Shown here one piece after another: positions 33,255 through 44,830 of a DNA stretch of 64,000 nt. A program made the translations under genes and the position numbers. Source of the stretch: Lelliottia nimipressuralis (lineage in GTDB: Bacteria > Pseudomonadota > Gammaproteobacteria > Enterobacterales > Enterobacteriaceae); the NCBI RefSeq assembly GCF_004402045.1, contig NZ_SOMG01000023.1, positions 310,001-374,000 on the forward strand. The letters are read 5' to 3'. A model generated the notes under the pieces. It was not told where the DNA came from, searched no databases, and was given only the letters and a program-made list of their open reading frames with translations. Numbering within the stretch: the stretch's first letter is position 1; each line of letters begins with the position of its first letter.

Positions 33255-34213
33255 TCACTTACCCATGCCGCACGCTGCGCGGCGACCTGCTGCGGCGTAA
33301 ATTCCAGCGAGGTTTTTGGTTTGGTCAGCTGCTCGAAACCTGCTGGCAGCGCAACGTTCGTGACGGGATACATCCAGTTACCTGCCGGGATGGCGTTCTG
33401 GAACGCGGGTGAAACCATAAATTTCAGGAACTTTTCAGCGAGTTCCGGCTGCTTGCTGGCGACGGTGCGCGCGGCCACCTCAACCTGCAGATAATGCCCT
33501 TCAGCAAAATCAGCAGCAGCGTAGTTATCTTTCTTCTCGGCGATAATGTGATAGGCCGGGGAGGTGGTGTAGCTCAACACCAGGTCGCTTTCGCCTTTCA
33601 GGAACAGACCATAGGCTTCGCTCCAGCCCTTGGTCACCGTCACGGTTTTGGCGGCCAGCTTCTGCCACGCTTGCGGCGCTTTGTCCCCGTAGACTTTCTG
33701 CATCCACAGCAGCAGGCCCAGACCCGGCGTACTGGTGCGAGGGTCTTCATAAATTACGCGCCATTTCTGGTCACTTTCCACCAGCTCTTTCAGGCTCTTC
33801 GGCGGGTTTTTCAGCTTGTTTTTGTCGTACACAAAGGCAAAGTAGCCGTAGTCGAACGGCACAAAGGTATCGTTTTTCCAACCGCCAGGCACGTTGACGG
33901 TATCTGCCGCTACGCCGCTTTTGGCAAACAGTTTGGTTTGCGAGGCGGCGTCCAGCAGGTTGTTATCCAGCCCGAGCACCACATCGGCTTTACTGTTTTT
34001 ACCTTCCATGCGCAGACGGTTGAGCAGCGAGACGCCATCTTCCAGCGCCACGAACTTCAGTTCGCAGTTACAGTCAGCTTCAAAGGCTTTTTTGACTACC
34101 GGGCCAGGGCCCCAGTCGGCAGAAAAGGAGTCGTAGGTGTAGACCGTCAGAACGGGCTTAGCAAAAGCAGGCAGCGCAAACAGCGCCAACAGGGGAAGAG
34201 CTTTTTTTAACAC
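33230..34213 (-). CDS. thiB: Thiamine-binding periplasmic protein ThiB (TbpA)
   Basis: 327 residues from GTG 34213, the E. coli length. A signal peptide (MLKKALPLLALFALPAFA, cut before KPVLT) is followed by a type 2 periplasmic binding protein with YTYDSFSADWGPGP at the mature start. The GTG start was preferred to ATGs upstream because those would sit in or beside the riboswitch and break the signal peptide. GAGG at 34223-34220 is the ribosome binding site. The first gene of thiBPQ. Confidence 0.97.
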   Translation of the reverse strand: MLKKALPLLALFALPAFAKPVLTVYTYDSFSADWGPGPVVKKAFEADCNCELKFVALEDGVSLLNRLRMEGKNSKADVVLGLDNNLLDAASQTKLFAKSGVAADTVNVPGGWKNDTFVPFDYGYFAFVYDKNKLKNPPKSLKELVESDQKWRVIYEDPRTSTPGLGLLLWMQKVYGDKAPQAWQKLAAKTVTVTKGWSEAYGLFLKGESDLVLSYTTSPAYHIIAEKKDNYAAADFAEGHYLQVEVAARTVASKQPELAEKFLKFMVSPAFQNAIPAGNWMYPVTNVALPAGFEQLTKPKTSLEFTPQQVAAQRAAWVSEWQRAVSR

Positions 34214-34249
34214 TTTGCACCTCAAAGTTGAGTGGCAAAGGATTTTGAG
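34213..34249 (-). promoter_or_regulatory. Predicted expression platform of the thi riboswitch
   Basis: On the minus strand CTTTGC (34240-34235) can pair with GCAAAG (34218-34213), and CTCAA (34232-34228) with the Shine-Dalgarno segment TTGAG (34225-34221). This would bury the thiB ribosome binding site and the first base of its start codon. CTCAAA at 34249-34244 can pair either with the 3' arm of the riboswitch P1 stem or with the Shine-Dalgarno segment. Confidence 0.55.
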
Positions 34250-34256
34250 CGACAGC

Positions 34257-34340
34257 CTCAAATCCCTTCGCCGGCGTTATCCGGATCAGGTTCGACGGGT
34301 ATTATCTCAGCGCACATCTGTGATGCAGCACCCCGTTGAG
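34257..34340 (-). promoter_or_regulatory. TPP riboswitch (thi box) upstream of thiBPQ
   Basis: Read on the minus strand it holds the standard thi-box order: GGGGTGC, then CTGAGA, ACCCG, GAACCTGATC and GCGAAGGGA. P1 is closed by CTCAA (34340-34336) and TTGAG (34261-34257). It should lower thiBPQ expression when thiamine pyrophosphate is plentiful. Confidence 0.95.
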
Positions 34341-34381
34341 AACGGCGGTATTGTAATGATTTGGTGAATATTACGAAAGCG

Positions 34382-36037
34382 TTATGGTTCCGGCGGCGCA
34401 AACCAGGCCGATTTGAAATCAAACCATCCCAGAGTGTTCATCCGCAGACCGCGCATACTGCGCTGTCCCTGGATCATCAACCAGTGGTGGATCAAGGGGA
34501 CGATCGCCTGTTCAGCCAGCAGCTGCTGGCACCACACGGCAAGATTCATTTCGCCCGCACGCCACAGGGCTGCATCCTGCTGCCAGTCACGCTGGATGCA
34601 GTGCTGGATCAGCGGAACTTCATACAGGTGTGAGAATAATGAAAAATCGAGCGGCAGGGTGAAGTTGGCGCTGTTCAGCCAGATATCGCTGGTAAGCTCC
34701 CCCTGGTGCCATTCGTCATAGTCCACTTCCCGGATGTCCAGCCTGACCCCCTCCGCTGCCAGCAGTCTGGTCATGATCCTGGCGATAAAACGATGCTCAA
34801 CATGTTCGCGGTAGTAGGTCAGGGTGATGGATTCCAGCCCTGCGGGTTTGTCGCAGTGCGCCGGGCGGGCGTGGTGCCAGCGCGGAAGCAGGCCGTACGC
34901 CGGGAACCAGTATGTCTGGTACTGCTCTTCCGCATGGTAAATCAGGTTGGAGGGAGACAAAATGTGGCTGATCCACTTGCGGACGGCCTGGTTTGCCCCG
35001 CGATGGGTGCGGCCGTCAAACAGCAGGTAGTAGCATCCCTCCTCCAGGCGGCTCTCCACGGCTTTTTCTCCCGTGGTAGGGCCTTCCAGCGTCAGGCCGG
35101 CGCTCAGCTCTTCATTGAGATCCGGTAATACCCACACGTTCACTTCATCGATAAGCGCCCGATAGCCAAAGTAGTCATCGAACGCGCGGATTTTCAGCTG
35201 ATTGTTGTTATTGCGGGACACGGAGTAGGGGCCGGTGCCAATCGGCTGGCTGGCAAAATTGTTCATTGATTCCCACTCACCGGGCAAAATCATCGACGGC
35301 ACATAGCCCAGCAGCCAGGGAAGCCACTTGTCCTGCTGCGACAGCTCAATATCGAGCGTCCATGCCGTTGGGGAGTGAACACGTGAAATATGCGAATACA
35401 GCGGTAGTTTACGGACACGTTCCAGAGAGGCGATGACGTCGCGCATTTCCAGCTCTCGCCCATGGTGAAAATGGATGCCGGGGCGTAAGAAGAAGCGCCA
35501 GTGAAACGGGGAAAGTTGCTGCCAGTGGTGCGCGATATCCGCTTCCAGTTCCCCATTTTCCTCATTTATGCGCGTCAGGCCGCTGAAGATTTGCCGGGCC
35601 ATATGGGTTTCTGAGCGGCGTAAGGCCGTGCCGGGCAAAAGATTTTTCATTGGCCGATAGTAGAGGACCCGCAGGATGTGACGGCCCTGGCGGAAACTGC
35701 GTCCGAGATGCGAAACCAGCATCTGGCGCACGGCGGCTTTGTCGCCCACCAGCTGTACCAGCTGGTCAATTCGGTCCTGCTCCAGCAGGTCTTCAGCACG
35801 CTGCTGCTGCAACGCCAGCCCGGTGTAGAGGAAGGTCAGGCGCGAGCGTTTGCCGCGCCCCGCCTCCGCTTCCCAGCTTAACCAGCCCTGCTGCTGCATG
35901 GTATTGAGTAGCGTGCGCATATGACGGCGGGAACAGCTAAGCAGGTCGGCCAGCTCGTTCAGCGTGGTCTCCTGCGATTGCCCCTCACAGCACTGCCAGA
36001 GGCGGATAAATTGTTGTTGCAGTCGACCGGAAGGCAT
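34382..36037 (-). CDS. sgrR: SgrR, transcriptional activator of the sgrS RNA
   Basis: 551 residues, the E. coli length. An N-terminal winged-helix DNA-binding domain (residues ~1-115; [23 protein letters not shown], recognition helix region) is fused to a solute-binding-protein domain of the SBP_bac_5 type, which probably senses a phosphosugar-stress signal. It activates sgrS, divergently transcribed 68 bases away, during glucose-phosphate stress, and represses itself. The gap before the thi riboswitch is 41 bases. Confidence 0.97.
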   Translation of the reverse strand: MPSGRLQQQFIRLWQCCEGQSQETTLNELADLLSCSRRHMRTLLNTMQQQGWLSWEAEAGRGKRSRLTFLYTGLALQQQRAEDLLEQDRIDQLVQLVGDKAAVRQMLVSHLGRSFRQGRHILRVLYYRPMKNLLPGTALRRSETHMARQIFSGLTRINEENGELEADIAHHWQQLSPFHWRFFLRPGIHFHHGRELEMRDVIASLERVRKLPLYSHISRVHSPTAWTLDIELSQQDKWLPWLLGYVPSMILPGEWESMNNFASQPIGTGPYSVSRNNNNQLKIRAFDDYFGYRALIDEVNVWVLPDLNEELSAGLTLEGPTTGEKAVESRLEEGCYYLLFDGRTHRGANQAVRKWISHILSPSNLIYHAEEQYQTYWFPAYGLLPRWHHARPAHCDKPAGLESITLTYYREHVEHRFIARIMTRLLAAEGVRLDIREVDYDEWHQGELTSDIWLNSANFTLPLDFSLFSHLYEVPLIQHCIQRDWQQDAALWRAGEMNLAVWCQQLLAEQAIVPLIHHWLMIQGQRSMRGLRMNTLGWFDFKSAWFAPPEP

Positions 36038-36104
36038 AAAAGGGGAACTCCTGATAAAAAATCAGCAATTTATTAATCCCTATATTAAGCCAATAATCCT
36101 TACC

Positions 36105-36350
36105 GATGAAGTGAGGAGGTAAATTATGAAGAGGTCTACCGCACGTCAGTTTTATCAGCACTATTTTTCAGCGACAAAAGGAACGTCCTGGCTGGCCCGT
36201 CAGTGTGCAGAGCAACGGCTGAAAATTCTGGAAGACCTGATGCAGTGGGACGTTACGAAACCGACCTCTTCTCGCTAACTCGCCTCGATCATGTGTGACT
36301 GAGTATTGGTGCTTATCACCCGCCAGCAAAATGTTTTTGCTGGCTTTTTT
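36105..36350 (+). ncRNA. sgrS: SgrS small RNA (glucose-phosphate stress)
   Basis: About 246 nt. The 5' end is placed at GATGAAG by comparison with E. coli. The conserved base-pairing segment GTGTGACTGAGTATTGG (36293-36309) targets ptsG mRNA with Hfq. The 3' end is a terminator: GCCAGCAAAA (36322-36331) with TTTTGCTGGC (36335-36344) and six T. It lies between sgrR and setA as in E. coli, and its 5' part encodes SgrT. Confidence 0.92.
36126..36278 (+). CDS. sgrT: SgrT, inhibitor of the glucose transporter, encoded in SgrS
   Basis: 50 codons from ATG 36126 to TAA 36276-36278, with GAGGAGG at 36113-36119. The core RQFYQHYFSAT, then W-L-R-Q and LEDLMQWD matches E. coli SgrT (43 residues), which blocks PtsG activity during sugar-phosphate stress. 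The N-terminus here has an extra KRSTA before RQFYQHYF, and the C-terminus is PTSSR. The last codon is 14 bases before the ptsG-pairing segment of the RNA. Confidence 0.9.
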   Translation: MKRSTARQFYQHYFSATKGTSWLARQCAEQRLKILEDLMQWDVTKPTSSR

Positions 36351-36398
36351 CGTTTATTCTTTCACCCGGTTTCGATTCGCTTTCACAAGGACTTGCGC

Positions 36399-37577
36399 AT
36401 GCTCTGGTTGATGACGATGGGGCGACGCCTGAACGGCGTCTATGCCGCTTTTATGCTGGTGGCCTTTATGATGGGCGTGGCGGGGGCGCTGCAGGCACCG
36501 ACCCTGAGCCTGTTCCTCAGCCGCGAGGTGGGAGCGCAGCCGTTTTGGGTAGGTCTGTTTTATACCGTCAACGCGATTGCCGGGATCCTGGTTAGCCTCG
36601 CGCTGGCGAAACGATCGGACAGCCAGGGCGATCGTCGAAAGTTGATCCTTTTTTGCTGCGCTATGGCCGTGGGTAACGCTCTGCTTTTTGCTTTCAATCG
36701 TGATTACCTGACGCTCATTACCTGTGGCGTGCTGCTGGCGTCGCTGGCGAACACCGCCATGCCGCAGCTTTTTGCCCTGGCCCGTGAATATGCGGATAAC
36801 TCGGCGCGGGAAGTGGTGATGTTCAGCTCGGTGATGCGTGCCCAGCTGTCGCTGGCGTGGGTCATTGGTCCGCCGCTGGCCTTCATGCTGGCGCTGAACT
36901 ATGGCTTTACCGCCATGTTTTCCATTGCGGCAGGGATTTTTGTCATTAGCCTGGCGCTGATTGCTTTTGCGCTACCGTCCGTGGCTCGGGTCGAGCAAAC
37001 TACTGATAAACCGATTACTCAGGTGAGCGGCTGGCAGGACAAAAACGTCCGCATGCTGTTTATTGCCTCCACGCTGATGTGGACCTGCAACACCATGTAC
37101 ATTATCGACATGCCGCTGTGGATCAGCAGCGATCTGGGCTTGCCGGACAAGCTCGCCGGGATCTTAATGGGGACCGCGGCCGGGCTGGAGATTCCGGCAA
37201 TGATTCTGGCGGGTTACTACGTGAAGCGCTTCGGAAAGCGTCGGATGATGATCGTCGCGGTGGCAGCTGGGGTGCTGTTTTACGCGGGGCTGATCCTTTT
37301 CCATTCGCGCGAAGCGTTACTGGCGCTGCAGCTGTTCAACGCCGTGTTTATTGGCATTGTCGCCGGAATCGGCATGCTCTGGTTCCAGGACTTAATGCCT
37401 GGCCGCGCTGGCTCGGCGACCACGCTTTTTACCAACAGCATTTCGACGGGCGTCATTTTGGCTGGGGTGATTCAGGGGGCGCTGGCGCAAAGCTATGGCC
37501 ATGCTTCGGTTTACTGGATGATTGCTGCCATTTCGGTGGTGACGCTTGGGCTGACCTGCCGGGTCAAGGATGTGTGA
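36399..37577 (+). CDS. setA: Sugar efflux transporter SetA
   Basis: 392 residues from ATG 36399, the E. coli length, with AAGGA at 36387-36391. A major facilitator superfamily protein with 12 predicted transmembrane helices that exports glucosides and lactose-type sugars. Blocks such as GALQAPTLSLFLSREVGAQ, AKRSDSQGDRRK and MGTAAGLEIPAMI are family hallmarks. It follows SgrS and in E. coli is co-transcribed with it during phosphosugar stress. An in-frame GTG at 36306 would begin inside SgrS and was rejected. Confidence 0.96.
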   Translation: MLWLMTMGRRLNGVYAAFMLVAFMMGVAGALQAPTLSLFLSREVGAQPFWVGLFYTVNAIAGILVSLALAKRSDSQGDRRKLILFCCAMAVGNALLFAFNRDYLTLITCGVLLASLANTAMPQLFALAREYADNSAREVVMFSSVMRAQLSLAWVIGPPLAFMLALNYGFTAMFSIAAGIFVISLALIAFALPSVARVEQTTDKPITQVSGWQDKNVRMLFIASTLMWTCNTMYIIDMPLWISSDLGLPDKLAGILMGTAAGLEIPAMILAGYYVKRFGKRRMMIVAVAAGVLFYAGLILFHSREALLALQLFNAVFIGIVAGIGMLWFQDLMPGRAGSATTLFTNSISTGVILAGVIQGALAQSYGHASVYWMIAAISVVTLGLTCRVKDV

Positions 37578-37650
37578 TTCTGGAAGGCGGCTTCACGAAA
37601 TGAAACGACTTTCTGACAGGTATGAAGAAGGGGAATAGAGTGCGTGGCGG

Positions 37651-37794
37651 GTGCTTGAGGCTGTTTGCCTCAGGCTTTCGCAAGAGGCAAACAGTGGAGA
37701 GTCCCCCATCATTAAAACTGATGAGGAGACCAACTTCACAACCAACATTGCGAGGTTAGTCTCTTCGTTGCCGAAAAGCAATAAGGAGGCTGGA
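37651..37794 (+). promoter_or_regulatory. Leader of the hok-like locus, with an in-frame mok-like reading frame
   Basis: From GTG 37651 an open frame runs 48 codons straight into hok in the same frame, making 98 codons in all. This resembles the longer frame (mok) in which chromosomal hokC (gef) is embedded. CTGTTTGCCTC (37661-37671) pairs perfectly with GAGGCAAACAG (37684-37694), the hairpin typical of hok leaders. CATCA (37707-37711) and TGATG (37719-37723) form a smaller one. Whether the upstream frame is translated cannot be told. Confidence 0.6.
37696..37776 (-). ncRNA. Possible Sok-type antisense RNA
   Basis: The minus strand over the hok leader carries TTGCTT (plus 37774-37779 region) and TAACCT 17 bases downstream, a weak promoter that would give an RNA antisense to the leader. 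The location fits Sok RNAs of hok loci. The ends are guesses and no classical terminator was found. Confidence 0.3.
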
Positions 37795-37947
37795 ATGCCA
37801 AAACGTACTCTGCTGTTAGGTTTGTTTCTGATCTGTACGACGCTATTGATCTTCACCTGGATGGTGCGCGACTCGCTGTGTGAGCTGCACTTCAGACAGG
37901 AGAAAACGGAGCTGGCGGCAGTGTTGGCTTACGAAGCAAAACGTTAG
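37795..37947 (+). CDS. hok: Hok/Gef-family small membrane toxin
   Basis: 50 residues from ATG 37795 with AAGGAGG at 37782-37788. A single transmembrane helix (LLLGLFLICTTLLIFTWMV) is followed by the family motif RDSLCELHFRQEKTELAAVLAYEAKR in two parts: the conserved SLCE cysteine region and the AYE ending. Hok proteins depolarise the inner membrane and are held off by an antisense Sok RNA (type I toxin-antitoxin). Here it lies alone between setA and leuD, not at the E. coli hokC position. It may be an intact or a relic locus; the coding part looks intact. Confidence 0.9.
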   Translation: MPKRTLLLGLFLICTTLLIFTWMVRDSLCELHFRQEKTELAAVLAYEAKR

Positions 37948-38010
37948 CGGTATTGGCGGGGGACGTTGCCCCGCCTCTCCAGGGCGGTTGAGCCTCAACG
38001 CACCCTTATC

Positions 38011-38035
38011 AATGGCCCGCACGCTGCGGGCCATT
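38011..38035. terminator. Hairpin between hok and leuD
   Basis: AATGGCCCGC (38011-38020) and GCGGGCCATT (38026-38035) form a perfect 10-bp stem with a 5-base loop, 4 bases after the leuD stop. Neither side has a strong T-run, so termination strength is uncertain. Confidence 0.6.
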
Positions 38036-38039
38036 GCCT

Positions 38040-38645
38040 TTAGCCCATAAACGCAGGCTGTTTTTTCTCATACGCTGAGATGGCGTCTTCGTGCTGGAGC
38101 GTCAGACCAATACTGTCCAGACCGTTCAGCATGCAGTGACGACGGAAAGCGTCAATGCTGAAACTGTAGGTTTTCTCCCCGGCTTTCACCACGCCAGCTT
38201 CCAGATCCACCTCAAATGAAATGCCCGGATTCGCCTGAACCAGTGCGAACAGTTCATCGACCTGCGCATCGCTCAGCGTCACCGGCAGCAGCTGGTTATT
38301 GAAGCTGTTGCCGTAGAAGATATCCGCAAAGCTCGGAGCGATAACCACTTTAAAACCGTAGTCGGTCAGGGCCCACGGCGCGTGTTCACGGGATGAACCG
38401 CAGCCAAAGTTTTCCCGCGCCAGCAAAATGGATGCGCCTTTGTATTCCGGGAAGTTCAGGACGAACTCCGGATTAGGCACTTCACCTTTCTCATCCAGGA
38501 AACGCCAGTCGTTAAACAGATGTGCGCCAAAGCCGGTGCGGGTGACTTTCTGCAGAAACTGTTTCGGAATGATGGCGTCAGTATCGACGTTAGCGGCGTC
38601 CAGGGGGACAACCAGGCCCGTATGTTGGGTAAATTTCTCTGCCAT
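38040..38645 (-). CDS. leuD: 3-isopropylmalate dehydratase small subunit LeuD
   Basis: 201 residues, the E. coli length. With LeuC it isomerises 2-isopropylmalate to 3-isopropylmalate. The swivel domain is recognised by [17 protein letters not shown] and the active-site loop [20 protein letters not shown]. It is the last gene of leuABCD, 10 bases after leuC. Confidence 0.98.
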   Translation of the reverse strand: MAEKFTQHTGLVVPLDAANVDTDAIIPKQFLQKVTRTGFGAHLFNDWRFLDEKGEVPNPEFVLNFPEYKGASILLARENFGCGSSREHAPWALTDYGFKVVIAPSFADIFYGNSFNNQLLPVTLSDAQVDELFALVQANPGISFEVDLEAGVVKAGEKTYSFSIDAFRRHCMLNGLDSIGLTLQHEDAISAYEKKQPAFMG

Positions 38646-38655
38646 GATTGTCTCC

Positions 38656-40056
38656 TTATTTCAGGCTGCGAATATCGGCGAAATGACCGGTGACTGCTGC
38701 AGCGGCGGCCATGGCCGGGCTGACCAGGTGGGTACGCCCACCGCGGCCCTGACGGCCTTCAAAGTTACGGTTACTGGTGGAGGCGCAGCGTTCGCCCGGG
38801 TTCAGACGATCGTTGTTCATGGCCAGACACATGGAGCAGCCAGGCAGGCGCCACTCGAAGCCCGCGTCGATAAAGATCTTATCCAAACCTTCGGCTTCCG
38901 CCTGAGCTTTCACCGGACCGGAGCCTGGAACTACCAGAGCCTGTACGCCTGGCGCGACTTTACGGCCTTTAGCAATCTCGGCAGCCGCACGTAAATCCTC
39001 AATACGGGAGTTAGTGCACGAGCCGATGAAGACTTTATCAATGGCGACGTCGGTCAACGGAACGCCAGGTTTCAGCCCCATATAGGCCAGCGCTTTTTCC
39101 GCACTGGCGCGCTCGACCGGATCGGTGAACGAGGCCGGGTCAGGGATGCTGTCGTTGACGGAGATGACCTGACCCGGGTTGGTGCCCCAGGTCACCTGCG
39201 GGGCAATCTCTTCTGCCTGCAGGGTAACCACGGTATCGAAGCTGGCACCATCATCGGTTTTCAGGGTTTTCCAGTACGCGACCGCCTCGTCAAAATCCTG
39301 GCCTTTCGGCGCGTGCAGACGGCCCTTAACATAGTCAAAGGTGGTGTCGTCTGGTGCGACCAGCCCGGCTTTTGCACCCATCTCGATGGCCATATTGCAC
39401 AAGGTCATACGGCCTTCCATGCTCAGGGCCTGAATGGCCTCACCGCAGAATTCCACCACGTGGCCGGTACCGCCTGCGCTGCCAGTTTTACCAATGATCG
39501 CCAGCACGATATCTTTTGCGGTGATCCCCGGTGCGGCTTTACCCTTCACTTCAATCTTCATGGTTTTGGCGCGGCCCTGCTTCAGGGTTTGCGTTGCCAG
39601 CACGTGTTCGACTTCAGAAGTACCAATCCCGAACGCCAGGGCGCCAAACGCGCCATGCGTCGCGGTATGGGAATCACCGCAGACGATGGTCATGCCCGGC
39701 AGGGTAATCCCTTGCTCCGGCCCCATCACGTGGACGATGCCCTGATAAGGGTGGTTCAGGTCGTACAGCTCAACGCCAAACTCGTTACAATTCTTAATCA
39801 GCTCCTGCATCTGGATACGCGCCATCTCACCCGACGCATTAATGTCTTTGGTTTGGGTGGAAACGTTGTGATCCATCGTTGCGAAGGTTTTTCCCGGCTG
39901 ACGTACCGGGCGCTTGTGCGCGCGCAGGCCATCAAACGCCTGAGGGGAGGTCACCTCGTGTACCAGATGTCTGTCGATATACAGCAGCGGGGTTTCGTTT
40001 GAGGCCTCGTAGACAACGTGCGCATCAAACAATTTTTCATATAACGTTTTGGCCAT
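38656..40056 (-). CDS. leuC: 3-isopropylmalate dehydratase large subunit LeuC
   Basis: 466 residues, the E. coli length. An aconitase-family protein with the [4Fe-4S] ligands visible as one Cys in [13 protein letters not shown] and two in [32 protein letters not shown] is another hallmark. It starts two bases after the leuB stop. Confidence 0.98.
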   Translation of the reverse strand: MAKTLYEKLFDAHVVYEASNETPLLYIDRHLVHEVTSPQAFDGLRAHKRPVRQPGKTFATMDHNVSTQTKDINASGEMARIQMQELIKNCNEFGVELYDLNHPYQGIVHVMGPEQGITLPGMTIVCGDSHTATHGAFGALAFGIGTSEVEHVLATQTLKQGRAKTMKIEVKGKAAPGITAKDIVLAIIGKTGSAGGTGHVVEFCGEAIQALSMEGRMTLCNMAIEMGAKAGLVAPDDTTFDYVKGRLHAPKGQDFDEAVAYWKTLKTDDGASFDTVVTLQAEEIAPQVTWGTNPGQVISVNDSIPDPASFTDPVERASAEKALAYMGLKPGVPLTDVAIDKVFIGSCTNSRIEDLRAAAEIAKGRKVAPGVQALVVPGSGPVKAQAEAEGLDKIFIDAGFEWRLPGCSMCLAMNNDRLNPGERCASTSNRNFEGRQGRGGRTHLVSPAMAAAAAVTGHFADIRSLK

Positions 40057-40058
40057 GA

Positions 40059-42721
<2,663 letters not shown>

Positions 42722-42763
42722 GGGTTAGGTCCTTGTCAGTCTTAGGGCGCCTTGCTACGAGCA

Positions 42764-42792
42764 TAAAAAAACCCGCGCAGTGGCGCGGGTTT
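42764..42792 (-). terminator. leu operon attenuator
   Basis: On the minus strand AACCCGCGC (42791-42783) and GCGCGGGTT (42778-42770) form a 9-bp stem, then a run of T (plus A42765-42769). It lies between leuL and leuA. High leucyl-tRNA lets the ribosome pass the leuL leucine codons, so that this stem forms and transcription stops. Confidence 0.93.
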
Positions 42793-42812
42793 CTAGTCTT
42801 ACTGGTGACGAT

Positions 42813-42899
42813 TCAACGCTGAATTTCGCCCGCCAGTCTACCGCGCACAGTGGATGCGTTTAGTAGTAGTAGACCGGTGAAACGAATGGTGCGAATCAT
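42813..42899 (-). CDS. leuL: leu operon leader peptide LeuL
   Basis: 28 residues: MIRTIRFTGLLLLNAS, then TVRGRLAGEIQR. It contains four leucine codons in a row, all CTA, as in E. coli LeuL (28 residues). A ribosome stalled there for lack of leucyl-tRNA favours the antiterminator. AACGGAG upstream of the ATG is the ribosome binding site. Confidence 0.93.
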   Translation of the reverse strand: MIRTIRFTGLLLLNASTVRGRLAGEIQR

Positions 42900-42932
42900 G
42901 AATCGTGCTCCGTTAAATTCAATATGCTTTTA

Positions 42933-42961
42933 GTGGTACTGGATACGGCCGTTCATGTCAA
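42933..42961 (-). promoter_or_regulatory. leuLABCD promoter
   Basis: On the minus strand TTGACA (42961-42956), a 17-base spacer and TACCAC (42938-42933). The perfect -35 with a poor -10 resembles the E. coli leu promoter and is about 35-60 bases before leuL. Confidence 0.75.
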
Positions 42962-43487
42962 CCCCTGAGGATAAAAACGCCTCAGACAGGCTGAACAGGC
43001 AGACTTTTGGCTTTAGCTAATTGTGCTGGTTTTCTCTTTTGCGACCCGATGAATTGTCTAATTTTGGACTGGAAAAAAGGTTGCAGAAATAAATAAATAT
43101 AATTTGTTTAAATTGAACAATGTACGTAGCCATACATGCTTTAGGCTTAAAGGGTTTTAATATCATTAAGTTATAAGTTCAATGAATCATTTTAGACGCT
43201 CTAAAAAATGAATTGGGATAACAGGTTGTTAACTTAATGTAGAGCGTCAGCAATAACAGTTTAATAATACTTAAGTCATCATTAACCAGAGACGAATTGT
43301 ATATTTGCTTGGTTTATGGTTTCATCTTAATCCTAAAGTTAAGCATATAACTTACGCCTTTTTATTTTCATTATTTTATCATCTTTATATATTCCGAATT
43401 TTAAACAATTCTCTTTCGCTGGTCATATTTGCATGATAAATCATATATTTCGCGATTATTACAGTACGTTGGCAAAGGGAGTGTAGC
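42962..43487. other. AT-rich leuL-leuO intergenic region
   Basis: About 525 bases without a gene, distinctly AT-rich with runs such as AATAAATAAATATAA. The leuO promoter must lie here. In E. coli this interval carries H-NS silencing and LeuO-binding sites (the leuO-leu promoter relay), and the base composition fits that, but no exact site was assigned. CTGAGG (42965-42970) and CCTCAG (42980-42985) form a short hairpin just upstream of the leu promoter. Confidence 0.6.
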
Positions 43488-44450
43488 GTGACGGTGGAGT
43501 CTGAAGTGTCAGAAAATAATATTAAACAAGCTCAAGCTGCTGATGGAATTAAGCCGCAGTTACGTACGGTGGACCTTAATCTTCTGACGGTGTTTGATGC
43601 TGTCATGCAGGAACAGAACATCACCCGTGCGGCACAAACGTTGGGGATGTCACAACCCGCCGTCAGTAATGCCGTCGCGAGACTTAAGGTCATGTTTAAC
43701 GATGAATTGTTCGTTCGTTATGGGAGAGGGATCCAGCCCACGGCGCGTGCATTCCAGTTATTCGGCTCAATCCGCCAGGCGCTGCAGCTGGTACAAAATG
43801 AGCTGCCGGGGTCAGGTTTTGAACCCTTAAGCAGCGAGAGAGTCTTTCATCTTTGCGTCTGCAGCCCATTAGATAATTATTTAACGTCGATTATTTATAA
43901 TAAAGTTGAAGAGATCGCACCAAATATCAATCTGGTTTTTAAATCATCCCTCAATCAAAACACGGAACATCAGTTGCGCTACCAGGAGATCGAATTTGTC
44001 CTGGGATATGAAGAGTTCCGTCGACCTGAGTTTTCCTGCGTGCCGGTTTTTAAGGATGAAATGGTTTTGGTCGCCAGTAAAAAACATCCTCGCCTGACTT
44101 CTCCGCTACGAGAAGGTGATGTTTATAGCGAGCAGCACGCTGTTGTTGCACTCGACAGATATGCTTCCTTTAGCCTGCCGTGGTATGACACTGCGGATAA
44201 ACAGGCGTGCGTGGCGTATCAGGGGATGGCAATGGTCAGCGTATTAAACGTTGTCTCCCAGACGCAACTGGTGGCGATTGCACCGCGCTGGTTGGCAGAA
44301 GAGTTTTCTGAATCCTTAAATCTGCAAATTCTGCCTCTGCCGCTCAAGCTAAATAGCCGTACCTGCTACCTTTCCTGGCATGAAGCGGCGGGTCGGGATA
44401 AAGGGCACCAGTGGATGGAAGAGTTGCTGGTTGGCATCTGTCGCCGATAA
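43488..44450 (+). CDS. leuO: LysR-family regulator LeuO
   Basis: 320 residues from GTG 43488 (E. coli 314), with AAAGGGA at 43474-43480; a second in-frame GTG two codons on is possible. A global LysR-type regulator and H-NS antagonist. The N-terminal ~28 residues diverge from E. coli. The helix-turn-helix follows in [20 protein letters not shown] and [15 protein letters not shown]. The effector domain ends in [20 protein letters not shown]. The coding sequence is preceded by AT-rich silencer-like DNA. Confidence 0.95.
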   Translation: MTVESEVSENNIKQAQAADGIKPQLRTVDLNLLTVFDAVMQEQNITRAAQTLGMSQPAVSNAVARLKVMFNDELFVRYGRGIQPTARAFQLFGSIRQALQLVQNELPGSGFEPLSSERVFHLCVCSPLDNYLTSIIYNKVEEIAPNINLVFKSSLNQNTEHQLRYQEIEFVLGYEEFRRPEFSCVPVFKDEMVLVASKKHPRLTSPLREGDVYSEQHAVVALDRYASFSLPWYDTADKQACVAYQGMAMVSVLNVVSQTQLVAIAPRWLAEEFSESLNLQILPLPLKLNSRTCYLSWHEAAGRDKGHQWMEELLVGICRR

Positions 44451-44455
44451 ACGCA

Positions 44456-44501
44456 TCAGGATAAACTGCACTGGTTTATGTGGTTTATCCTGAGTTTTTT
44501 T
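44456..44501 (+). terminator. Rho-independent terminator of leuO
   Basis: TCAGGATAAAC (44456-44466) pairs perfectly with GTTTATCCTGA (44483-44493), followed by G and seven T. It begins 5 bases after the leuO stop. Confidence 0.9.
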
Positions 44502-44830
44502 AGATAATTGCTATTTTATTCTGTTGCGATTTTTTTCGGGCTGCTGTCCGGTGCGCAAAAATAGATGATTTCCTGCATTGTCGTGCTTTTCAGCGATGAT
44601 TAATCATCCCATCCTCTATTACCAGATGAATTAACCATATCTTCTGTTAACCGCTGCTTTTTCTGCTTTACGCACCGTTTATCTCCCCGAGTTTGCTAAT
44701 TGCCTGCCTCATAACGAGCGGTTAAGGTAAAGAACACTCTGCAAAATATAAGATTGGCTCATCCCAATCGTAAGACGGTGCGGAAATGAATTCGGCAGTC
44801 CGTCTATAACAAAATGCCTGGAGGCAAAGC
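44502..44830 (+). promoter_or_regulatory. ilvIH control region
   Basis: About 330 AT-rich bases without a gene. In E. coli this stretch binds several Lrp dimers that activate ilvIH. AGAATAAAATAG-like and other AT-rich patches could be such sites, but none was assigned with confidence. GATTGG (44752-44757) and CCAATC (44764-44769) form a small inverted repeat just downstream of TATAAG (44747-44752), a candidate -10. Confidence 0.5.
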
